From positions 1-9,265 of the forward strand of contig JAGQOI010000253.1 in assembly GCA_020427625.1 (NCBI GenBank): DNA of 9,265 nucleotides. The letters run 5' to 3'. The stretch's first letter is position 1. Each line of letters begins with the position of its first letter. The notes under the pieces were generated by a model. The model was not told the origin of the DNA. It worked only from the letters and a program-made list of their open reading frames with translations, and did no database searches. Of the stretch, positions 1 through 5,594 are shown piece after piece. Source of the stretch: Phycisphaerales bacterium (GTDB lineage: Bacteria > Planctomycetota > Phycisphaerae > Phycisphaerales > SM1A02). The translations under genes and the position numbers were made by a program.

Positions 1-979
1 ACGAACTGTCCGGCGACTTCAGCACGCACGGATAGCCCAGCGCCTCGACGCCGTCGACGGCGTTCTCGCGGGTGAGGATCAGCGTGCGAGGCGTCGGCAG
101 GCGGTGACGTTCCAGCGTCTCGGCGAGAAAGACCTTGTTCGTGCACCGGACGATCGAGCGGGGGTCGTCGAGCACGACGAGACCGTCCGCCGACGCGCGA
201 CGCGCGAATCGGTACGTGTGATGGTTCACCGCCGTCGTCTCGCGGATGAACAGGCCGTCGAACTCCGCGAGACGACCGTACGCGTCCTTCTCGATGAGCT
301 CGCACCGAATGCCCATCCGCTCGCCCGCGCCGACGAAGCGACGGATCGCCTTGTCGTCCGAGGGCGGCATGGTGTCCTCCGGGTTGACCAGGATCGCGAG
401 ATCGAAGCGCGCGGGCGTCGCGGTCCGGCCCCGACGAGGCGTGCGCTTCAGGTACCGCGTCGCCTGCTCCACGAGGAACTCGCGATGCGAGTCCGGAACG
501 TCGCCGAGACCGATCACCCGGATGCCCGTCATCCGCCAGACGCCGTCGTGCTCGAACTTCGCCCGAAGCAGCGGCGCGGGGAAGGCGTTGAAGACGGCGA
601 GGGCGAGCCGGTCGTGCGCGGCCGCGGGATTGTGCCCGAAGTACACGCTCAACTCGAACGACTCCGACTTGATCCGTCGGAGGCTCGTCTGGATGACGTC
701 ATCGAAGTCCTGCGCCACGAGGCGCATGATCGACGCCATGCGGAAGTCCTGGATGGCCGAGACCGAAGGCAGCGGCCGATGCCCGCGGGCTTCGGCGAGG
801 AGCGAGACGTAGTACCCGGCCGCCTGGTAGCGGAACGAGCGGCAGAGGTTGAACACCTTCCGTCCCGGTCCCTGCGCGAACTGGGTGTCCGAGAGGTAGT
901 CGAAGGACGAGACGAGTTCGGTGCCGGGCAGGTCGAGCGCCCAGCGCTTGGGATTGTCGACGACGACGAGCGGCTTCAC
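1..979 (-). CDS. RimK-family ATP-grasp ligase with RLAN-like N-terminal domain (partial, C-terminus outside window)
   Basis: I translated this by hand from the reverse strand: 326 codons are open without a stop and the 3' end lies beyond base 1. Residues about 1-185 (starting VKPLVVVDNPKRWALDL) look like the RimK-like ATP-grasp N-terminal (RLAN) domain. From about residue 192 (FDLAILVNPED) a RimK-type pre-ATP-grasp region follows. It has two lysines typical of ATP-grasp nucleotide binding, K282 (NKVFLAE) and K321 (VLKSPD). The window cuts just before the glycine-rich loop and the metal-binding residues, so activity cannot be judged. Family members join a carboxylate to an amine using ATP, often building peptides or adding amino acids. 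The GTG start overlaps the stop of the C39-like gene (GTGA) and has a GGAGG 9 nt upstream, so the two should be co-translated. The substrate is unknown. Family assignment is strong; the exact subfamily is less so. Confidence 0.86.
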   Translation of the reverse strand, partial: MKPLVVVDNPKRWALDLPGTELVSSFDYLSDTQFAQGPGRKVFNLCRSFRYQAAGYYVSLLAEARGHRPLPSVSAIQDFRMASIMRLVAQDFDDVIQTSLRRIKSESFELSVYFGHNPAAAHDRLALAVFNAFPAPLLRAKFEHDGVWRMTGIRVIGLGDVPDSHREFLVEQATRYLKRTPRRGRTATPARFDLAILVNPEDTMPPSDDKAIRRFVGAGERMGIRCELIEKDAYGRLAEFDGLFIRETTAVNHHTYRFARRASADGLVVLDDPRSIVRCTNKVFLAETLERHRLPTPRTLILTRENAVDGVEALGYPCVLKSPDSS

Positions 980-1776
980 CGCGTGGATCCTCCGGACGGC
1001 GCCGGCGGCGCCACGATGAGCAGGTTGGCGTCGTGGGTGAGGACGCCGAGCATGATCGCCGGCACGAGTCGCGCCATGCGGACGGTGTAGTTGCGCGACG
1101 CGAACGCCGGGTTGTCCTCGAGGGGATCCGCGACGTGCACGACGCGCCGGGAGGGATCGTACCCGTGAATGAGCACGAAGTGTCCCGCGGGCTCGCCGCG
1201 GATGTCGTCGGCGTCGTCGTTCGGGCCGTACTCGCGGGCGGCGTGATAGAGGTACGTCGCGCTCAGGCCGGTGAGGACCGGTCGACCCGCCCGCAGGTGG
1301 GAGAGAATGAGGCGACTGGTGAGATCCTCGAACCGGATCCGCCCGCCGCGCTCGAGGAACTCGATGTTGGACTCGGTCGCGACGCCGGACTTGTGATCAT
1401 CCGGCCACTTCGCCGCCGCCTGCGCGCGGAGTCTGGCGATGAGCGTCTCGGCCGACCCGTCCGGGCCGACGAACCAGGTCGGATCGAAGAGGGTGAGGTT
1501 GAACGTGTACAGCGTCGCCGCGTAGCCGCGCCGGAGTGCATCGAGACCGAGGTTCACCGCGAGCGTCCCCCGTCCGACGCCGTCGTGATCGAGCGAGCGC
1601 ACCGACTTCACGACGTCGTCCAGTTCGACCGGGTCGCCCCAGAACCGGTACAGGGCATGGAGACACGTCGGACCGCAGGTCTCGTCGTTCGGCTGGCGGA
1701 GGATGGTCAGCGGCAGGACGTGACCGGCGGACGACGCGCGCCGCCCGTCGGGCGCGGATGGGGGAACGGACGGCAT
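976..1776 (-). CDS. C39-like cysteine peptidase/transferase family protein
   Basis: This encodes 266 residues. A disordered stretch of about 20 residues leads into the C39 signature RQPNDETCGPTC, with oxyanion glutamine Q28 and nucleophile C34. The remaining triad is visible as H199 (GHFVLIHGYD) and D217 (VADP), so the papain-like catalytic set looks complete. There is no signal peptide, membrane segment or ABC-transporter part, so it is probably a free-standing cytoplasmic enzyme and not a bacteriocin exporter. C39-like folds cleave peptides, often after double glycine, and some papain-like relatives act as acyl or peptidyl transferases. The start at 1776 is chosen because AGAGG lies 7 nt before it. 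An in-frame ATG at 1821 lies upstream of the likely transcription start. The gene overlaps the RimK-family gene by 4 bp and is divergent from the GNAT-hydrolase gene. It probably processes or transfers the product of its ligase neighbour; the substrate is unknown. Confidence 0.86.
   Translation of the reverse strand: MPSVPPSAPDGRRASSAGHVLPLTILRQPNDETCGPTCLHALYRFWGDPVELDDVVKSVRSLDHDGVGRGTLAVNLGLDALRRGYAATLYTFNLTLFDPTWFVGPDGSAETLIARLRAQAAAKWPDDHKSGVATESNIEFLERGGRIRFEDLTSRLILSHLRAGRPVLTGLSATYLYHAAREYGPNDDADDIRGEPAGHFVLIHGYDPSRRVVHVADPLEDNPAFASRNYTVRMARLVPAIMLGVLTHDANLLIVAPPAPSGGSTR
989..993 (-). promoter_or_regulatory. Ribosome binding site for the RimK-family gene
   Basis: On the minus strand GGAGG lies 9 nt before a GTG codon at 979-977. 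It supports that GTG as the start, although the codon overlaps the stop of the upstream gene. Confidence 0.65.
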
Positions 1777-1783
1777 GTGGCGA

Positions 1784-1788
1784 CCTCT
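1784..1788 (-). promoter_or_regulatory. Ribosome binding site fixing the C39-like start
   Basis: AGAGG on the minus strand lies 7 nt before the ATG at 1776. No comparable site precedes the in-frame ATG at 1821, so this motif decides between the two starts. Confidence 0.6.
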
Positions 1789-1806
1789 GGGTGAACGCGG
1801 CGGCGC

Positions 1807-1812
1807 ATGATA
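1807..1812 (-). promoter_or_regulatory. Putative -10 box for the C39/RimK operon
   Basis: TATCAT on the minus strand lies in an otherwise very GC-rich spacer. It would start transcription near 1800, giving a leader of about 24 nt that contains the AGAGG site. A -35 at 17-bp spacing would fall at 1830-1835, which is a poor match to TTGACA but lies inside the inverted repeat 1825-1857. Confidence 0.35.
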
Positions 1813-1824
1813 TCGAACCATGAC

Positions 1825-1857
1825 GACCGACGCCGCGCCGTCGCTCGCGGCGTGGTC
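1825..1857. promoter_or_regulatory. Inverted repeat between divergent promoters (candidate operator)
   Basis: The arm GACC-g-ACGCCGCG (1825-1837) is complementary to CGCGGCGTGGTC (1846-1857). That gives 12 paired bases with one bulged G at 1829 and an 8-nt centre. It lies between the two outward-facing -10-like boxes and covers both predicted -35 positions, where a dimeric regulator could control both transcripts. The pairing is read directly from the sequence; the operator role is inference. GC-rich DNA does produce chance palindromes. Confidence 0.4.
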
Positions 1858-1870
1858 CGCGTCGGGCGGG

Positions 1871-1876
1871 TACAAT
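1871..1876 (+). promoter_or_regulatory. Putative -10 box of the GNAT-hydrolase operon, leaderless arrangement
   Basis: TACAAT lies 6 nt before the ATG at 1883, so the expected transcription start coincides with the A of the start codon. No Shine-Dalgarno sequence sits at a normal distance. This fits a leaderless message and supports 1883 over the in-frame ATG at 1820. A consensus -35 is not visible. Confidence 0.45.
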
Positions 1877-1882
1877 CCGGCC

Positions 1883-3478
1883 ATGTCAACGCAGGATTCG
1901 AACCGACTGCCGACCCCCGTCGCGCCGCTCGAACTCGCGGAATTCGAGACCAAGCTCTCGGTCCGCAACCTCCGCCAGGAGGACTTCGACTCGATCGTGC
2001 GCATCCAGGAACGGAGCTTCCCGGGCATGGCGACCTGGGATTCGGAGCAGATCCGCAGCCAGCTCTGCATCTTTCCCGAGGGTCAGTTCTGCGTCGAGTA
2101 CGACGGCCAGATCGTCGCCTCGGCGAGCAGCCTGATCGTCGACTTCGAGCAGCACGAGAACTGGCACGACTGGAAGGCGATCTCCGACTCGGGCTACATC
2201 CGCAACCACGACGCCCTCGGCGACACGCTGTACGGCATCGAGATCATGGTCGATCCCGACTTCCGCGGGCTGAAGCTCGCCCGCCGCCTCTACGAAGCCC
2301 GCAAGAACCTCGCCCGCAGCCGCAACCTCCGACGCATCATCATCGCCGGACGCATCCCCGGCTACGGCGCGCACGCCGACGAGATGTCCGCCTCCCAGTA
2401 CGCCGATCACGTCGTCGCCAAGAAACTGTTCGACCCGGTCCTCACCGTGCAGATCTCCAACGGCTTCGCCCTCCGCGGCCTCATCCCGGACTACTTCAAG
2501 AGCGACACCGACTCCCGTGGCTACGCGACGTTCCTGGAGTGGACCAACCTCGACCACGTGAAGGACTCCAACCAGCGCCTCCAGGCGGTGACGCGGGTCC
2601 GACTCTGCCTCGTGCAGTACATGATGCGACGCGTCACCTCCTTCGAGGAGTTCGCCCGGCAGTGCGAGTTCATCGTCGACGTCGGCTCCGACTACAAGAG
2701 CGACTTCGTCGTCTTCCCCGAACTGTTCACGACCCAGCTCCTCAGCCTCATCGAGAGCGGCCGCCCGTCCGTCGCGGCGCGGCGGCTCGCCGAGTTCACG
2801 CCGCAGTACCTCGAGCTGTTCAACGACCTCGCCATCCGGTTCAACGTGAACATCGTCGGCGGCTCGCAGTTCGCGGTCGAGGGCGACGACCTGTTCAACA
2901 TCTCCTACCTCTTCCGGCGCGACGGCACCATCGGCAAGCAGTACAAGATCCACATCACGCCCAACGAGAGTCGCTGGTGGGGCGTCAGCGCCGGCAACCG
3001 CGTCGAGGTCTTCGACACCGATCGCGGCAAGGTCTCCATCCTGATCTGCTACGACAGCGAATTCCCCGAACTCGCCCGCATCGCCGCCGCCAAGGGCGCG
3101 AAGATCCTCTTCGTCCCGTTCAACACCGACGAACGCTACGGCTACCTCCGCGTCCGGCACTGCTCGCAGGCCCGCGCCATCGAGAACCAGATGTACGTCG
3201 CCATCGCCGGCTGCGCGGGCATGATGCCCTTCGTCGACAACGCCGACATGCACTACGCCCAGTGCGCCGTGCTCACGCCGTCCGACTTCCCGTTCGCCCG
3301 CGACGCCGTCGCCAGCGAGAGCATGCCCAACATCGAGACCGTCGTCGTCCACGACGTCGACCTCGAACTGCTCCGCCGCAACCGGACCGACGGCACCGTC
3401 CGCCCGTGGACCGATCGCCGCAAGGACCTCTACTCGGTCCGCTACATCGACCCCGACCTCGGGCCGCAGGAGGTCTGA
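1883..3478 (+). CDS. Bifunctional GNAT N-acetyltransferase / carbon-nitrogen hydrolase
   Basis: This is a fusion protein of 531 residues. The N-terminal GNAT domain (about residues 20-210) carries the acetyl-CoA pyrophosphate-binding motif VDPDFRGLKLARRLY (R128-A133). The C-terminal nitrilase-superfamily domain (about 235-505) shows the whole Glu-Lys-Cys triad: E280 in VVFPELF, K355 in QYKIHITPNE and C389 in LICYDSEFPE. The hydrolase half cleaves or transfers on C-N amide or nitrile bonds. The GNAT half should transfer an acyl group from acyl-CoA to an amine. Length and order match the known GNAT/carbon-nitrogen hydrolase fusion family. It is soluble, with no signal peptide or membrane segment. 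The start is set at 1883 by the adjacent TACAAT box, and by residues 1-20 looking like a short linker before the GNAT fold. An AGGAGG inside its 3' end serves the next gene, so this is the first gene of an operon. Its substrate is unknown. Confidence 0.94.
   Translation: MSTQDSNRLPTPVAPLELAEFETKLSVRNLRQEDFDSIVRIQERSFPGMATWDSEQIRSQLCIFPEGQFCVEYDGQIVASASSLIVDFEQHENWHDWKAISDSGYIRNHDALGDTLYGIEIMVDPDFRGLKLARRLYEARKNLARSRNLRRIIIAGRIPGYGAHADEMSASQYADHVVAKKLFDPVLTVQISNGFALRGLIPDYFKSDTDSRGYATFLEWTNLDHVKDSNQRLQAVTRVRLCLVQYMMRRVTSFEEFARQCEFIVDVGSDYKSDFVVFPELFTTQLLSLIESGRPSVAARRLAEFTPQYLELFNDLAIRFNVNIVGGSQFAVEGDDLFNISYLFRRDGTIGKQYKIHITPNESRWWGVSAGNRVEVFDTDRGKVSILICYDSEFPELARIAAAKGAKILFVPFNTDERYGYLRVRHCSQARAIENQMYVAIAGCAGMMPFVDNADMHYAQCAVLTPSDFPFARDAVASESMPNIETVVVHDVDLELLRRNRTDGTVRPWTDRRKDLYSVRYIDPDLGPQEV
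3468..3473 (+). promoter_or_regulatory. Ribosome binding site for the AmpG-like transporter
   Basis: A full AGGAGG lies inside the last codons of the GNAT-hydrolase gene, 11 nt before a GTG at 3485. It supports that GTG over the next in-frame ATG at 3539, which would remove the cytoplasmic N-terminus and part of the first membrane segment. Confidence 0.7.
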
Positions 3479-3484
3479 GTCGCG

Positions 3485-4723
3485 GTGGGACACGATCGAT
3501 CACGGTCGCGCCTCGCCCAACGCGCGTTCTTCGCCCTGATGTACTTCAGTGAAGGCGCGCCGATCGGGTACATCTGGTGGGCCATGCCGACCCGACTCCG
3601 CGCCGCCGGCATGCCCGTCGACGAGGTCGCCGCCCTCACCGCACTCCTCACCCTGCCCTGGGCGCTCAAGTTCCTCTGGGCGCCCGCCGTCGACCGGCTG
3701 CGCGGCCCGCGCTGGGGATTCCGCGCCTGGATCACCGTCGCCCAGATCGCGATGGGACTGACCCTCCTGCCCCTCGCCGTCATGCCCCTCGACTCGCTCG
3801 TCGACATCGCGACCTGGCTCCTGCTCGCCCACGCCGTCTCCGCCGCGACGCAGGACGTCGCCATCGACGCCCTCGCCATCCGCTCCGTCGCCGAACCCGA
3901 TCGCGGCCGGACCACCGGCTGGATGCAGGGCGGCATGCTCGTCGGGCGCGCGATCTTCGGCGGACTCGCGCTCGCCGCCGAACGATGGATCGGCGCCGAC
4001 GCCGTCGTCGCCATCCTCATCGCCTGCATCTGGAGCACGCTCGCCGTCCTCTGGCTCTCGCCGCATGCGACCGCCGACAGCGACACGACGCCCGACCACG
4101 AGCCGCCGCTCGGTCTCACCCTCCTTGCCGTCCTCAACCGGCGCTCCACCTGGATCGGCCTCGGCATCGCCCTCACCGCCGGCGCCGGGTTCGAGGCGGC
4201 CGGCGGACTTATGGGACCGTACCTGCTCGATCGTGCCGCGGACCAGAAGTCCATCGGCGTGTTCTTCGCCGTGTACGTCGTCGGCGCCATGATCGTCGGC
4301 GGACTCGCGGGCGGATGGGTCGCGGATCGACTCGGCCATCGGCGGCTCGTCGCCCTCTCCGTCATCGCCATCGTCGCCTGCCTCCTGCTCCTCGTGGGCG
4401 CCGACACCCTTCTCCACGCCCGCGGCACGACGCTCATGGCTTTCGCCATCCCCCTCTACCTCTGCATCGGCAGCCTCACGGCATCGTCCTACGCCATGTT
4501 CATGGACCTCAGCGACCCCACCATCGGCGGCACGCAGTTCAGCGCCTTCATGGGCGCGACGAACCTCTGCGAAGTCTGGGCCATCGCGGTGGCCGGTCGA
4601 ATCGCCGCCGGGCCCGGCTACGGCGCCGCCTTCCTCGTCGCCGCCGCCGCGTCCCTCAGCGCCCTCGTCCTCCTCCCCCTGCTCCCGGCGCGAACCGGCC
4701 GGCTCCGGGAGACGACCCGATGA
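3485..4723 (+). CDS. AmpG-like MFS transporter
   Basis: This is an integral inner-membrane protein of 412 residues with about 12 hydrophobic segments and a longer hydrophilic loop near residues 198-210 between the two halves. AmpG/SLC33-type features are visible: FSEGAPIGYIWWAMP in the first segment, LPWALKFLWAPAVDR (K62) and ATQDVAIDALAIR with two acidic residues (D124, D128) in a membrane context. AmpG imports anhydromuropeptides for cell-wall recycling, and SLC33 relatives carry acetyl-CoA. This protein is shorter than Escherichia coli AmpG (about 490 residues) and lacks the extra C-terminal segments, so the true cargo may differ. It starts with GTG 6 nt after the upstream stop and overlaps the methyltransferase gene by 4 bp (ATGA). 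Its place in an operon with an amide hydrolase and acyltransferase suggests it carries a peptide-like or acylated compound made or used by these enzymes. The direction of transport cannot be read from the sequence. Confidence 0.9.
   Translation: MGHDRSRSRLAQRAFFALMYFSEGAPIGYIWWAMPTRLRAAGMPVDEVAALTALLTLPWALKFLWAPAVDRLRGPRWGFRAWITVAQIAMGLTLLPLAVMPLDSLVDIATWLLLAHAVSAATQDVAIDALAIRSVAEPDRGRTTGWMQGGMLVGRAIFGGLALAAERWIGADAVVAILIACIWSTLAVLWLSPHATADSDTTPDHEPPLGLTLLAVLNRRSTWIGLGIALTAGAGFEAAGGLMGPYLLDRAADQKSIGVFFAVYVVGAMIVGGLAGGWVADRLGHRRLVALSVIAIVACLLLLVGADTLLHARGTTLMAFAIPLYLCIGSLTASSYAMFMDLSDPTIGGTQFSAFMGATNLCEVWAIAVAGRIAAGPGYGAAFLVAAAASLSALVLLPLLPARTGRLRETTR
4707..4711 (+). promoter_or_regulatory. 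Ribosome binding site for the methyltransferase
   Basis: GGGAG lies 8 nt before the ATG at 4720, inside the end of the transporter gene. It supports the start that overlaps the transporter stop. Confidence 0.55.
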
Positions 4724-5496
4724 GCCCGGCGAACGATCCCGCCTGGTGGACCACGTTCTTCGACGAACGCTACGCCCGCGTCGGACTGCACGGCATTCCG
4801 GACGACGCGACCGGCGAGGCCGTCACCTTCATCACCGACCGCTTCGACCTCCGACCGCACGACCTCGTCTTCGACCAATGCTGCGGCGTCGGACGCCTCG
4901 CCCTCCCCCTCGCCGCCCGCGGCTGCCGCGTCATCGGCGTCGACCTCGCCGGCGCCTACATCGATCGCGCCCGCGCCGACGCCGACGCCCGCGGACTCCG
5001 GTGCACGTTCCACCAGGCCGACGCACACGACTTCGTCGCGCCCGAACCGTGCGACCTCGCCCTGAACTGGTTCTCGTCCGTCGGGTACGACGCCGGCGAT
5101 GAACGCATCCCGCTCATGCTCCGGCGGGCGTTCGAGTCTTTGCGACCCGGCGGACGCCTCGCCGTCGAGACCGTCAACGTCGCCCGCGTCCTCGCCGAGC
5201 CGCGGCGATGGCACGTCGAGACGGTCACGGACGAGCGTGGCCGCGCCGGCACGCTGATCGTCGAACACACCCTGCATTTCGACCGCGGGATGATCGGCAT
5301 GCGCTGGACCTTCATCGCCGAGGACGGCGTGCGGGACGAGCGATACGCCGAGACGCGCATGTGGCTGCCCCACGAACTCGGTCGCCTCGTCGCCCGCGCC
5401 GGGTTCTCGGACATCGAACTCATCGGCCGCCCGGACGGCGAGCCGATCACCGCGTCCGGCCGCCGCCTGGTCGTGAGCGGCCGTCGCCCGTCCTGA
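4720..5496 (+). CDS. Class I SAM-dependent methyltransferase
   Basis: This is a soluble protein of 258 residues with a Rossmann-type methyltransferase fold. Motif I is VFDQCCGVGRLALPLA (D52, G56, G58), and the acidic residue ending strand 2 is D75 in VIGVDLA. A motif IV-like stretch (CDLALNWFSSVGY) and a post-motif with RPGGRLAVETV follow. The DQCCGVG form replaces the commoner DxGCGxG but keeps the glycines needed for SAM binding. The C-terminal third (about 170-258) is beta-rich and probably shapes the substrate pocket; I do not recognise its specificity. Start and stop are clear: ATG overlaps the transporter stop with a GGGAG upstream, and a stem-loop follows the stop by 4 nt. As the last gene of the plus-strand operon it probably methylates the small molecule handled by the neighbouring enzymes. 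It could also be an unrelated housekeeping methyltransferase that happens to be co-transcribed. Confidence 0.9.
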   Translation: MSPANDPAWWTTFFDERYARVGLHGIPDDATGEAVTFITDRFDLRPHDLVFDQCCGVGRLALPLAARGCRVIGVDLAGAYIDRARADADARGLRCTFHQADAHDFVAPEPCDLALNWFSSVGYDAGDERIPLMLRRAFESLRPGGRLAVETVNVARVLAEPRRWHVETVTDERGRAGTLIVEHTLHFDRGMIGMRWTFIAEDGVRDERYAETRMWLPHELGRLVARAGFSDIELIGRPDGEPITASGRRLVVSGRRPS

Positions 5497-5500
5497 CCCT

Positions 5501-5525
5501 CCGTTCGCGAACGTCGCGCGAACGG
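5501..5525 (+). terminator. Stem-loop after the methyltransferase, possible terminator without T-tract
   Basis: CCGTTCGCG (5501-5509) pairs perfectly with CGCGAACGG (5517-5525) around a 7-nt loop, starting 4 nt after the stop at 5496. No run of T follows, so it is not a textbook intrinsic terminator. Its position between an operon end and a new promoter fits termination or 3'-end protection of the message. Confidence 0.45.
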
Positions 5526-5550
5526 GCGTCGGCGGCGCTCGTACCGATGG

Positions 5551-5567
5551 GATCGAACGACTCGATC
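5551..5567. promoter_or_regulatory. Inverted repeat at the putative ispG -35 region
   Basis: GATCGA and TCGATC flank a 5-bp centre. The repeat covers 5557-5562, where a -35 element would lie for the TAGAAT box at 5580. A regulator-binding site is possible. GATCG-like words are common in such DNA, so chance is a fair alternative. Confidence 0.3.
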
Positions 5568-5579
5568 GCCGCGCCCCGC

Positions 5580-5585
5580 TAGAAT
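5580..5585 (+). promoter_or_regulatory. Putative -10 box of ispG, near-leaderless
   Basis: TAGAAT (one mismatch to TATAAT) ends 9 nt before the ispG ATG, predicting a leader of only about 3 nt. No Shine-Dalgarno motif lies upstream of that ATG, which agrees with leaderless or near-leaderless translation. Confidence 0.45.
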
Positions 5586-5594
5586 CATTCCACG

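Noticed and set aside
104..1090. 328-codon plus-strand frame over the RimK-family gene
   Set aside because: The minus-strand reading gives clear RLAN/ATP-grasp features and a coupled start; this frame shows none.
1820..1882. Upstream ATG at 1820 for the GNAT-hydrolase
   Set aside because: It would place the TACAAT box and the inverted repeat inside the gene, has no ribosome site, and adds residues with no family match.
1777..2070. N-terminal extension of the C39-like protein to 2070 or to the ATG at 1821
   Set aside because: The extension would run through the GNAT-hydrolase coding region and both promoter boxes; the AGAGG site supports 1776.
1886..3493. 535-codon minus-strand frame opposite the GNAT-hydrolase gene
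   Set aside because: It is a shadow of a gene with two complete catalytic domains; the translation is low-complexity with no motif.
1807..3552. 581-codon plus-strand frame overlapping the GNAT-hydrolase gene in another frame
   Set aside because: The translation is dominated by Arg/Pro/His, as expected for an out-of-frame reading of GC-rich codons.
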